Source: Xenopus tropicalis (lineage: Eukaryota > Chordata > Amphibia > Anura > Pipidae). From it: a stretch of 64,000 nt of DNA. The notes under the pieces were generated by a model that worked only from the letters and a program-made list of their open reading frames with translations, had not been told where the DNA came from and did no database searches. Location of the stretch: contig NC_030678.2 of assembly GCF_000004195.4 (NCBI RefSeq), forward strand, positions 29,860,201 to 29,924,200. The letters run 5' to 3'. The translations under genes and the position numbers were made by a program. Of this stretch, positions 1-10,809 are shown one piece after another. Every line of letters begins with the position of its first letter. Position 1 is the stretch's first letter.

Positions 1-81
1 TTTGGGTGGCATTGGGAGCAAATCCAAGGGTGTGTGAGCAATATGTTGCCCCCGAGTCACTGGTTGGGGATCACTGCCTTA
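1..81 (+). repeat. fragment of hAT-like repeat, 3' end
   Basis: Matches the last ~80 bp of the complete copies at 37773-38072 and 58716-59022 (shared AGCAACATGTTGCCCC-like core and final ACTGGTTGGGGATC). It is cut by the left edge of the window. Confidence 0.75.
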
Positions 82-1997
82 AGGTGTAAGTGATAATTCC
101 ATAGGAGAAGTAACACCCCTATATCAGCACCTTGTTGTCAGTGAAGTGGGGTTCTAGTTTTTAAAAAATTAAACTTCTTTTTCCCCCAATAAGATTCTGC
201 CATAAAAGAGCCAGTGGTGTAACTACCATACAGCAGAACCTGCATGGGGAGCCTCGGGAACAGGGTGCCCTGGATGTGCTTGCAGTATGATTCCCCTCCC
301 TTACGACTTTTTAACTTTCCTGCTGCAAACGAGTGAATGCTGGGGAAGAAGTGGTCTGGACTCATGAGTCTTGACGGTGCAAGTTGGGTACCCTAAAGAT
401 TTTTTTGGCTCTGTTACATTACTTCACTGGTAATAGCTACTGCTTCCCATGGGTTAAATTGGCGTCTTCTAAACTGTGTAGGCATACCCTTCTAGGGCTC
501 AGAGAGTAGATGGGTTTGCACAAAGGCCAATGTCACATGAATTGCCAACCAGTTGTATCGTTTAAAGACACAATTACGTTGCTTTGGTGTGAACACCACA
601 ATTCCAGCGAAGGCATTTTTGATGACAAAAAAACCCTATATGCCATTGCCCTGTTCAGAGGATACAGAAATGTTAGGGCTCATTACAATTTCCCCAGGCC
701 AAAGTGCAGAAGCACTGGGGACTGGCACAGAGGTTCAGAGTGCAGTGTCGATGGGAGCAGGCCAGGCCTGTTCATTACAACCTGCTACGGGTACCTTTAC
801 AATAACACAGGCCATGGTAGTGCGAGATTGTGCCTCACAACAGGTTGATTAGCAACAATAAATACAATTCTGTTTGTGATAAATTAACAGGCAAAGTTTG
901 TGGTTATTTAACACCTATTGTAAGTAAAAATTAACTATCATTAGCAAAAAAGAATTTAGTTTCACATGATTTAATCATTAGCCTAAAACTTCATTAAGGA
1001 ATACGCCACGCAAGTCAAAATGCATGCTTTTAAGGAAAAAGTCAAAAATGGACTCAAAAGTGACGCCAAAGCTATAAAAAGCTTTCTCACAGTGTAAGCA
1101 ATTCAAGAATTCCCAAGTAAGTGGAGAGATAAAAATATTGGCATTTACACAAACATGATGACCTGCCTGTTGGGTCTTGGCAGCTTTGAGCTCCTGAGAA
1201 GAATACTCAAGAAATAGCATTTGTGCGCACAGTTGTGCGCCATCCTCAGAAGGGACAGGGGGCCACGCTGCCAGCGATGTGGAAATGCAGGACTGTGTTT
1301 GGATGCAAGTGAGTATGTGCTCTCCATTGAGTCCAGTTTAGGACACCAACACTGGTGGGTACACATGTAAATGACCCATCATATCTGCTGCCCTTCAATT
1401 AAGATGTCATTTTAATTAAAATTGTATATGTTTAAAATACTTTTTTTTTTTAACAAACATAGGACAGCAGATACTCAGTAATCCAGTACCATTTATGGCT
1501 AAAATAGGTTTGAGACCTGCAGCCACCCCATGACTACCTGCACTCACCCCTACCTGTCCCAAAGACACTAAATTAGGGAGCAGCAGTAGAAGCAATGATC
1601 CCTGACTTACTTACCCATTTCCCTATGTCTGGCAGTGACAAGGCTGGCCTGCACCCAATCATGCTGCACTTTGCACCTCACAGTGGATTTTATCTTATGT
1701 GAAATGCAAAGCACAACCAAACCCCAAACTAATGCACCTCTTCATGTTTTGCACCTCAACTTTGGGTCTAGTTAGTACCTAAGGTGTCCTACAAAGGTCC
1801 AGTGAAGCTTGATCTCAAGAATCTGAGTAATCGGGGCATAACTACAGAGGAAGCAGACCTTGTTGCAGAAAGGGCCATTAAGGCTCTAATTATGAGCAAT
1901 TTCAATTATCTTGGTAGAATAGGTAAACTTACCAATGTTTAGGGGACCTAAATTGAATTTGGTGTGGGGCCCAGTGACATCTAGTTATGCCTCTGGT
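82..1997. other. intergenic, no recognised gene
   Basis: No recognisable domain or exon. Two overlapping open frames near 510-852 (about 100 codons each, different frames) resemble no family I know. The stretch 1830-1998 has GGGCATAACTA and TAGTTATGCC near its ends in inverted orientation, so it may be an old short repeat. Confidence 0.5.
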
Positions 1998-2077
1998 GAT
2001 GAGACCTGTTATTCACAATGCTTGGGATCTGGGGTTTTCTGAATAAGGGGTCTTTCTGTAATTTGGATCTTCATACT
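1998..2077 (+). repeat. fragment of 'ggtatgrgacc' interspersed repeat
   Basis: An 80-bp fragment like the left end of 60685-61018 and 55365-55660 (shared AATGCTTGGGATCTGGGGTT and the following stretch). It is cut by the adjoining T2-like element. Confidence 0.7.
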
Positions 2078-2502
2078 TTAAAGGAATACTGTCATGGGAA
2101 AACATTTTATGTTTTTCAAACCCATCAGTTAATAGAGCTTCTCCAGCAAAATCCTGCATTGAAATCTGTTTTCAAAACACAAACAAATTTTTATATTTAA
2201 TTTTTAAATTTCACATGAGGCTAGCCATATTCTCATTTCCCAGGGTGCCACAGCCATGTGACCTTGACCAAGTTGGAATATATCAACCCCCCCCCCCCAG
2301 CAGCCGATCAGCAGAACATGGAAGGGAGCAAAGAGCTCCAGTAGGTATCAGAATAGCACTCAATAGTAAGAAATCCAAGTCCGGCTTGGGACTCCTCCAG
2401 TTACATGGGAGTAGGAGAAACAATAGGTTACCGAAAGCAGTTCTAATGTGTAGGCTGGCTCCTTCTGAAAGCTCAGACTCAGGCACAATGCACTGAGATG
2501 GC
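2078..2502 (+). mobile_element. T2-like MITE
   Basis: Starts TTTAAAGGAATACTGTCATG. The interior is the reverse complement of the element at 24564-25166, sharing the CATCAGTTAATAGAGCTTCT, TCCAAGTCCGGCTTGGGACT and GTAGGAGAAACAATAGGTT blocks. TTAAAGGRR ends are the mark of Xenopus T2-type MITEs. A poly(C) run lies at 2288-2300. The right end is decayed. Confidence 0.75.
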
Positions 2503-3562
2503 GCCTACACACAAATTACAGCAATAAGATAAAATACATTTATGTAATGAGTTATTTGCTATGTAACAGTAATTAGAAATAAAAGTGTACAATAAAATAG
2601 ACGTACTAGTAAACCTTATGAAATGATTAAATAGACTATGAGATGGCCATAATTCACATTGTACATTGATAATGTTAACTGATAATAACATTTCTATAAT
2701 GTAATATATATAAGTGCTTTGATATGAAAAATCAAGGCTTAGTATCTCATTAATGCTTTTTAGCATTGTCCTAGAATATTGGTAGTATTATGATCCATCG
2801 GTGGAGGTAGGGGCTTCTCAGACTTGTAACTAATTGCAGCATTGATGAGGTCTACTGTCGGCCATGCAGATATGCAGACGGAGACTCTGCATTTGAACCA
2901 TATGGGGACTTGACTTTCTGTGGTGATATCTATGATGATCTGACATGGACATTTTGGCACAGAATAAGCAGTAAGTCAAAATCTAAATCTGGGCTAGGGT
3001 CAGGCAGGCAGCAGACATTAGAAACCATGCCCAGGTGTCATTGTCAAAGACCAGGCAGAAAGGAATAGCAGAGAGAGGCTTCAGAAGGTTTACAGCAGAC
3101 ACACGTTAGCAGGCAGAGGGGAGGCATCACGGCCCTGTTCAGCCATCCAAGCCATTTAAATCAGATACAGTGATTAATTAGGAATGGATTAAAAGGAGTG
3201 TCAGTGACACAATATTAAGTGCCTTTTTAACATCCACTACATCGAAAGTTGGCAAGTGACAAAAGAAAAAATGGTTAATGAAGACCAGGTTAATTGAAGA
3301 ACAAGGAATTAATGATTAAACTAATTTTTTGTCAGCCTGGGTTTTATGACAGAAACCATGTTGCTTGCTGGCTCTTTTTGTGTTGAATCTCATTGGGGAA
3401 TGATGCTTGGGGGAATTCTGCTCTTTCTTCTCTCTTTACCCACTTTTGTCATGGAAATCTCTGTGAACCAGGTAAGAGTGCCCACTTGGGAACTTTGTTT
3501 TGCTTCCTTTGCTTCCTCCATCCTCTTCTATAGTATTAGTGTAATCTCTCTCTTTTTAACCA
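2503..3562. other. intergenic, nothing supported
   Basis: No recognised repeat or gene. An open stretch at 3346-3470 encodes a hydrophobic peptide and ends at a donor-like CAG|GTAAGAG, but it has no homology that I can name. Confidence 0.5.
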
Positions 3563-3791
3563 AGTAGTTATTTTTGAATTCCTGACTTGGGGGCAAGTTT
3601 TGGTTGAATAAAAACAAGATTTACTCCCAAATAAAGCCCCCTGTAATCTGATAGTGTGCATAGAGGCTGCCTAATAGCCAATCTTAGCCCTTATTTGGCT
3701 CCTCCATGAACTTTTATGGTGCTTGTGTTGCTCTCCAAGTCTTTTTACATTTGACTGTGGCTCAAGAGTAAGAAAGGTTGGGGATCCCTGC
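3563..3791 (-). repeat. hAT-like repeat, partial copy
   Basis: Reverse-oriented copy of 37773-38072. It shares CTCCATGAACTTTTATGGTG and CTCTCCAAGTCTTTTTACAT, and ends GGTTGGGGATCCCTGCC. One end is missing. Confidence 0.8.
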
Positions 3792-5192
3792 CTTAAGGAA
3801 ATGATTTTTACTGGCATGTTCATCAAGATTAATATTATAATTATAAAACCCTCTGTTACAAAAGAGAAAAAAACATGAAATAGAAAATTGCTGAGCAGCT
3901 GCTAACAGTGTAAGAAAATCACTGACTGCATTATATGGTAAAGATCCCCTTTTGGATAAAGATATATTGAAACTGTTTTAGTTTTAAAGGAATATACAAA
4001 CAAATATCATATCAGTTATCTTTTGGAACCTAGATATCAATCACTGCAGAATACAGTCAGCATTCACTGCTATTTGGTATCACATCTAATCCTTTATCCT
4101 GCCCTTAGTTAATGTTTAAAAGAATGGATAAGCCATGCTTAGAGCTTTCTGGGCCATTTGCAGTTTCTATTGGATTTCGCTGATTTAAAGCTCTTGCAAA
4201 TAAACCCAATTATATAAATAATGGGTTATAAACCTGTGACTTGTTTTGCGATAAACTAATAGCAGCTTAGTCAGATACAACTAATCATTATAGCAATGAA
4301 ACATGAGCACTGATAGTAAAATTATTGCCCAATAAAACAAGGGCACAATAAGGGAATTACTTTGGCAATCAGTTTAAAGGGCAGGGCCAGTCTTATAAAC
4401 AGGGGGGCCCAATTGGGACCATTTTGGCAGGCCCCCCTACACAAGGTGTTGCCAGCTGGCTCAGGGTTCCAGGGCTGGATGGGCAAATAGTCCCTGCCTC
4501 TCACTCTCTCCATGTGACTGATGATGTAACCCGGAACAGCTTTATGTGCTTATTCCTGCTGATGCAGGGCCCTCATGTGTGCGAGGTCCAATTGGCCTAC
4601 GTCCAGCCCTGGCTATTTGTGGCTGCAGCACCAAGGGAACTCACTAAATGCCAATCTGAGCCCCTCTGTGTTTATTCTGTGTGTATTTCACTTCCCATAA
4701 AGTCTCTTATGTTCTGGCACTTCCCACTGATTGGAAGCTCTGTTCCTTTTTGCCCGTCCTGCTTGAAACTATTTAGCAATATGTCTGTCAATATACAAAT
4801 TTAAAAAACAAAAAATGCATGTGATATAATAGTGGCCAGCCAGCCTTCTATGGAAAGTCTCTCATATAACCCACGTAGGGCTTTATTACTTCCAGCTTGG
4901 CTAGCCACACATGCAACTACTTTCAGTTCAAATAGATGTTGTACCTATTATTGTGCTATACATAGCTCTTTGTGACCCTGGACAAGTCCCTAAACCTCCC
5001 ACGACAAACTCTCCCATAAATGGGCAGCTTGAGAGCTGTTTTGGCTTTTTCAGTGGCTACATTTTTCCCACAAATCCCGTTTTTGCAAGGGAGGCTAATG
5101 ATTTTTGATACCAGCTACCAAATAGCCCACCATAACTATGGTTGGTTGTCACGGTTAGCAGAATTGTGTTGTCTATGGCAGCTGAAAGCTTA
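3792..5192. other. intergenic, no gene seen
   Basis: AT-rich and unremarkable DNA. A GC-richer stretch at about 4380-4620 (GGGGGGCCCAATTGGGACC) looks like an old element but I cannot place it. Confidence 0.45.
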
Positions 5193-6108
5193 TTGCAGGT
5201 ATGAGACCCTTTATTCAGAATGCTAGGGACCTGGGGTTTTCCGGATAGGGGGTCTTTCAGTAATTCAGATCTCCTACTTTAAGTCTACTAAAAAAATTAT
5301 TTAAAGAGTAATTAAACCCAATTGGATTGTTTTGGCTCCAATAAGGATTAATTATATCTTAGTTGGGATCAAGTACAAGGTACCGTTTTATTATTACAGA
5401 GAAAAGGGAATCATTTAACCATTTAATAAACCCAATAGGGCTGTTCTGCCCCCAATAAGGATTAATTATATCTTAGTTGGGATCAAGTACAGGTACTGTT
5501 TTATTATTACAGAGAAAAGGGAATCATTTAACCATGAAATAAACCCAATAGGGCTGTTCTGCCCCCAATAAGGATTAATTATATCTTAGTTGGGATCAAG
5601 TACAAGGTACCGTTTTATTATTACAGAGAAAAGGGAATCATTTAACCATTTAATAAACCCAATAGGGCTGTTCTGCCCCCAATAAGGATTAATTATATCT
5701 TAGTTGGGATCAAGTACAGGTACTGTTTTATTATTACAGAGAAAAGGGAATCATTTAACCATGAAATAAACCCAATAGGGCTGTTCTGCCCCCAATAAGG
5801 GGTAATTATATCTTAGTTGGGATCAAGTACAGGTACTGTTTTATTATTACAGAGAAAAGGGAATCATTTAACCATGAAATAAACCCAATAGGGCTGTTCT
5901 GCCCCCAATAAGGGGTAATTATATCTTAGTTGGGATCAAGTACAGGTACTGTTTTATTATTACAGAGAAAAGGGAATCATCACAATAAGGTTTTTTTAAA
6001 AGGAAATTAATGTGAATTATTTTATTAAAATGTAGTCTATGGGAGATGACCTTTCTTTAATTTGGAACTTTCTGGATAATGGGTTTCTGGATAAGGGATA
6101 CGTGTACA
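5193..6108 (+). mobile_element. 'ggtatgrgacc' element expanded by internal tandem repeats
   Basis: Its ends match the 334-bp copy at 60685-61018: left GCAGGTATGAGACCCTTTAT, right TGGATAATGGGTTTCTGGAT then AAGGGATACGTGTACA. Here the middle is multiplied into the array at 5308-5980, so the element is about 900 bp. It is palindromic at the tips and has no coding sequence. Confidence 0.85.
5308..5980 (+). repeat. 113/114-bp tandem array, about six copies
   Basis: Each unit has AAACCCAATAGGGCTGTTCT, ATCTTAGTTGGGATCAAGTA and TTTTATTATTACAGAGAAAA. The landmark AACC ends at 5420, 5533, 5647, 5760 and 5873. Units alternate between a 114-bp type (CAAGGTACCG, ATTTAATAAA) and a 113-bp type (CAGGTACTG, ATGAAATAAA). 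The last copies carry GGGGTAATTA. Confidence 0.93.
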
Positions 6109-6124
6109 GGCAATAATAAGTCAA

Positions 6125-7022
6125 TTGATACACATACCTGATGCTTGTGATATTACTTGGGGAAATAATTTAGTTTCATTGCCCTTCAGTATTCTGAAAG
6201 TGCCCCTTTTCTGCACATCAAGTCCTGGCATTAATGTAGGAGCATGTTCCTTACATGAGAAAATTAATATGCTCTATTTTCATTCGGGGTGCGTGGATGT
6301 CACATACTTTGACATATCTATGCATATTGGGCATCATATCACACATAATCATGTGTCAGATAAATGCAACAAACACTAAGGGGCTGATTTACTTACCCAC
6401 GAACGGGTCGAAATGAGTCCGATTGCGTTTTTTTCGTAATGATCGGTATTTTGCGATTTTTTCGTATGTTTTGCGATTTTTTCGGATTCTTTACGAATTT
6501 TTCGTTACCAATACGATTTTTGCGTAAAAACGCGAGTTTTTCGTAGCCATTACGAAAGTTGCGTAAAATCTGGCGATTTTTCGTAGCGTTAAAACTTGCG
6601 CAAAAAGTTGCGCTTTTTTCGTAGCGTTATAACTTACGCGAAACTTTGCACCTTTTCAGTTTTAACGCTACGAAAAATGCGCAACTTTTCGCGTAAGTTT
6701 TAACGCTACGAAAAAAGCGCAACTTTTTACGCAACTTTCGTAATGGATACGAAAAACTCGCGTTTTTACGCAAAAATCGTATTGGTAACGAAAAATTCGT
6801 AAAGAATCGGAAAAAATCGCAAAACATACGAAAAAGTCGCAAAATGTTCATTTTCAAGTCGGAACTTTTCCAATTCGGGTCGGATTCGTGGGTTAGTAAA
6901 TCAGCCCCTTAGTTTAGGAAAGCTTTGTAGTTTGTTGTAGAAAGAAATCATTAGCTGTTTTAAATTTATCCGAATGCGTATTTTCCAAAAATATGTGTTT
7001 TTCTGGGTCTCTTTGTACTGTT
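6125..7022 (+). repeat. single copy of the ~390-bp unit, split by a palindrome
   Basis: Left part 6125-6376 (ATCTATGCATATTGGGCATC, AGATAAATGCAACAAAC) and right part 6913-7022 (TTTAGGAAAGCTTTG, TTTTCCAAAAATATGTG) together make one unit like those at 8875-10800. The palindrome at 6377-6912 inserted into it. Confidence 0.8.
6377..6912. mobile_element. ~535-bp fold-back MITE (whole-length inverted repeat)
   Basis: Left end AAGGGGCTGATTTACT and right end AGTAAATCAGCCCCTT are exact reverse complements. The two halves stay inverted along their length with the centre near 6645. The interior is a low-complexity variation on TTTTTCGTA/TACGAAAAA. The CTAA/TTAG edges suggest a short target duplication. 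Confidence 0.9.
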
Positions 7023-7319
7023 ATGGCGTCTTACGACCAGGCCTATGATGGGATTCAAAATAGTCCCAGGCATTTCTAGGACAGAGAGGCCCAAACAGCC
7101 CGCCAGCAGCCCACTAAATAGTAGGATGGACCCTTCCCAGTACTTTGCACCATACTGTAGGTCTTTGCACTCAAAGCATAGTATAGTAAAAATGAATAAG
7201 GGAGTGAAAAGGACAAGAAAGAATGGGTTAGATAATGACAGTGAAAGGGGAGATCAGTTGGGAAGGAGGTGATGATAAAATACAAGAATGGCAAAAAGGA
7301 GATAATGACTTCACGATGA

Positions 7320-7555
7320 GGGGGGAAATTTATTAACACTCGATCCTCTGGGCTTGAGCATTCGGTTCCTAAAACCACACGTGAGTTCTGAATACCTCTG
7401 CTTGCTACCAATCAGTATTTTTAAAAAAAGATCTCAGTGGGTTTGGTGCCAAGCTTTTTCTTTTCTTTTTTTTTTTATTTTATTTTCTTGAAAAAAAAAA
7501 TGATTGGTAGCAGGCCGAGGTATTTGGATGCAGTAACCACACGTTTTTAGTAACT
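7320..7555. mobile_element. probable MITE with inner inverted repeat
   Basis: TACCTCTGCTTGCTACCAAT on the left pairs with TGATTGGTAGCAGG, CGAGGTATTTGG on the right, with T-rich and A-rich runs between. Ends are not clear. Confidence 0.5.
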
Positions 7556-7850
7556 TACATGTAGTTTTAGGAACTGGAGTTCCTCAGTTAGTAAGACTAT
7601 GAGGAAGCTTCCTGCTGATTGGCTCAGATCCACATTCCTAAGGGGGGGTGCGAGTTCTTAGGATTCTTGAGGGAGGGGGGAGCAGGAGATGGGAGAGAGG
7701 AGAGAGCTGCATGTCTCTGGCAGAGGAAAACACAACAAATCTTTTGACAGAGGAGTCAGTGCAGTGTTTCTGTGAGTGTTTATGGCTGTATTTACATAGA
7801 CCTTTCTGATAAAGCTTACTTAGTTTTAACCTTTCCTTTTCCTTTAATGG
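7556..7850 (-). mobile_element. T2-like MITE relic
   Basis: Reverse complement of 22255-22636 over GTGCAGTGTTTCTGTGAG, GGAGGGGGGAGCAGGAGA and GATTGGCTCAGATCC-like blocks. It ends CCTTTCCTTTTCCTTTAA, the reverse of a TTAAAGG terminus. Confidence 0.7.
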
Positions 7851-7995
7851 GCCCCACACAACACAGAAACCCCTATAATATACCTATCACTGTAATCTGT
7901 TCCTTCAAAAAGTATAAACAAATATCATTTTTATATGCTGAAATCCAGCTGCAAAACAGTTCTCATCATTTGAAGTCCTGGCAGGGGTGGAGGGA
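7840..7995 (+). repeat. T2-like repeat, copy 1
   Basis: Shares more than 100 bp with 14213-14365 in the same orientation: CTGTAATCTGTTCCTTCAAA, AAATATCATTTTTAT and GCTGAAATCCAGCTGCAAAA. Confidence 0.8.
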
Positions 7996-8099
7996 CTAAA
8001 ACATTGATGTGCACAGGGGATTGTGGGATTGGGAGGATGCAGGCTGAAGGCAGGCTGAGGACAGGCGACTACTGTTACATTTTATTTGAGTCTCAAAGT

Positions 8100-8274
8100 A
8101 GCCAGCCAGATCAGCAGGGGGGGCGGGGTATGGGAACATGCTTGAGAAAGGGGTTATCTGACCCCGAAACGTTGCATATCCGCAATAAAATTTAAAGGGC
8201 TTGTTCCCTTGTTTGCAGCTCTGAGTGCCACTTGTTTTTGTTGTAGCACTGGATTTTAGAGGGTGCCGATCCCT
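8100..8274 (+). repeat. dispersed repeat with CCGAAACGTTGC core
   Basis: Holds GACCCCGAAACGTTGCATAT, CGCAATAAAATTTAAAGG. The GAAACGTT core also sits in the loop of the hairpin at 31357-31503, and GAAACATT in that at 50095-50238. The piggyBac-like element inserted at its TTAA. Confidence 0.55.
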
Positions 8275-8340
8275 TTAACTCTTTTACTGCCAACGACATA
8301 TGGCATACGTCGTGGGAAATGTGCCAGGGGGGCTGTCATG

Positions 8341-8415
8341 AGGGTCCTGCGATCGATCGGGTCGCAGGACCCTCCAGGAAGCAGCAGACGCGATCGCATC
8401 GCGTCTGCTGCTTCC
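8341..8415. repeat. two adjacent perfect hairpins in piggyBac-like left end
   Basis: Hairpin one: 8341-8352 with 8362-8373 (12-bp arms, AGGGTCCTGCGA). Hairpin two: 8377-8393 with 8399-8415 (17-bp arms, GGAAGCAGCAGACGCGA, 5-nt loop). Both are GC-rich in an AT-rich element. Confidence 0.93.
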
Positions 8416-8874
8416 TTCTTCCCCCCCAGCGCCGGCCCACTGAGGAGGAGGCAATCGGATCTTCAGGACAGGTAAGAGTTTTTTTTTATTTTTGCATTTA
8501 CACACTTACATACATTTATACACACTTACATACATTTACACACACTTACAGCACACATTTTAGCAATTTTTTTCACACTTTTATACACCTATTTACACTC
8601 ATATACACACTTACACACTATAACACAACTTTTACACATGTACACACATGTATACACAAACACTTTGGTTTTTTTTTTCATTTTACCACTTTATTTTTAG
8701 TTTCTTTTACCTAAAAACTGTTTATTTTGACAGCGTGACTATTGGATCAGATATTCTGACCACTAATTACACTGTCATGTGACTTATTTTGTTGTTTCAC
8801 TGATTTGCACAATTTTTGGTTTTATCACACTTTATCCCTGTATAAGTGTTCCTAATCTGTTTTTAGCGTAGCTT

Positions 8875-10800
8875 TGCCAGGTGTAACTTTGGTGTACAAA
8901 AATAACTTTGCCTATTTTGAATTCATCAGAATGTGTACTTTCCAAAAATATATGGTTTTGTGGGGGTCTCTGTATAGTTAGGGGAAGTTTCGGCACATAA
9001 TACACTGACAGGGGGCTCTGTGTGCAAAAGCTGAGCTGGCAGGCAAGAAATCCATATGTGCTATTTTCATTTTGGGTTCAGTACATACCGCAGACTTTGG
9101 TATATCTATGCATATTGGGCATCAAATTGTTCAGTAGACCTTAGGTGTTCCTATTTGGGGTGATTTGCCTTTGTACGCAAGAAATTGTGTGAGATAAATG
9201 CGGCAAATTGCAACATTTTTAGGCTTTTCTGAAATGTCATAAAAACCAATACTTTAGGAAAGCTTTGCAGATTGGTACTTTGGTGTAGAAAGGACTCTTT
9301 ACCCTTGTTGGATTTGTCAGAATGTGTACTTTCCAAAAATATATGGTTTTGTGGGGGTCTCTGTATAGTTAGGGGAAGTTTCGGCACATAATACACTGAC
9401 AGGGGGCTCTGTGTGCAAAACTGAGCTGGCAGGCGAGAAATCTTTGGGTTCAGTACATACCACAGACTTGGGTATATCTATGCATATTGGGCATCAAACT
9501 CTTCAGTAGACCTCTGGTGTTCCTATTTGGGGTGATTTACCTTTATCTGATCTTTATCAAGAAATTGTGAGAGATAAATGCAACAAATTGCAACATTTGT
9601 ATGCGATTTTCTAAATGTCATATAAATCTGCAAACTTAGGAAAGCTTTACAGCTTGGTACTTTTGAGCAAAAATAAATGTTTACCCATTATAGATTCAGG
9701 GGGATGTGTACTTTCCAAAAATATATGGCTTTCTGGGGTGAGCATACTTTTTTTGTAGCGTTATCCCACATAAAGGATGTAAATGTGTTGATTTTGCAGG
9801 AGCTGAAATGATACACCATATGGGGGTATGTTCCCATTGGGGCCCCTACATGCCACATACTTAGGTAAACTTATACATATTGGGCATCAAACTGTTCAGT
9901 GGACCCCTGGCATTCATATTTAGGGTGTTTTATCTTGGTACCTAACACTATGTGGGAGATAAGATGCTGCGAAGTGGAGGCTTTGAGGGGATTTTTGGAA
10001 ATGTCATCAAAATTGCTATCTTTAGAAAAGCTGTGTGGCTTGGTACTTTGGAGTAGAAAGACATGGGTACCCATTTTAGATTCGGGGGAATGTGTACTTT
10101 CCAAAAATATATGACTTTCTGGGGTGAGCGTACTTTTTACTAGCTTTATCCCACATATAATGATGTAAATGTGTTGATTTTGCAGGAGCTGAAATGACAG
10201 AAATGACAGTACATATGGGGGTATGTTCTCATTGGGGCCCCTACATGCCACATACTTAGCTAAACCTATACATATTGGGCATCAAACTGTTCAGTGGACC
10301 CCTGGCATTCATATTTAGGGTGTTTTCTTTGGTTACTTTATGACCTGTAGGAGATAAGATACTATAGACTGGAAGCTTTGAAGCAATTTTTAAAAAAATC
10401 ACAAATTTTGATAAAAACCAGTAACTTTAGGAAAGCATTGCGACTTGATAGTTTGGAGTAGACAGACAGTTGTGCCTATTCTGTATTCCCCAGAATCTGT
10501 TCTTTCCAAAAATGTACAATTTTCTGGGATAAACCTTCTGTTAGTGGAAATTTTGTCCTTGAAATCTAAAGTATGCAGCTTTCTGGAGCAGTGATTGGAA
10601 ATTTGGTAGTGTACTGCTGGGAGTTTTTGACCTATACAAGTGAGAAATCTCCATAAAACTATATATATTTGGTATTGGCACGTTCAGGAGACATGGGACT
10701 TTCCAAATCAGTTGTATATTCGTGCATAAAATAATTTTTGTGTCTAGTATGTGTGTTTATATTATGGAAAATTAGATTTTTTTTGCATTTTTAGACATTT
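8875..10800 (+). repeat. ~390-bp tandem units, five copies
   Basis: The landmark TGTGTACTTTCCAAAAATAT recurs at about 8932, 9323, 9705 and 10091, and in changed form at 10496, so the spacing is 382-405 bp. Each unit also has ATATTGGGCATCAAACTGTT, TTAGGAAAGCTTTG and a GGTACTTTGG block. Related single units lie at 6125-7022 and 28480-29490. Confidence 0.9.
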
Positions 10801-10809
10801 AGAAGCCTA

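Noticed and set aside
5308..5980. CRISPR-like array
   Set aside because: Units are 113-114 bp, directly joined, without unique spacers, and sit in a vertebrate mobile repeat.
6627..6857. Minus-strand Arg/Lys/Phe-rich 76-codon frame
   Set aside because: Lies wholly in the low-complexity palindrome made of TTTTTCG and CGAAAAA runs.
9871..10251. Minus-strand 126-codon frame in the piggyBac-like element
   Set aside because: It spans the 390-bp tandem units and resembles no transposase; a related frame at 9151-9396 shows it is just the repeat.
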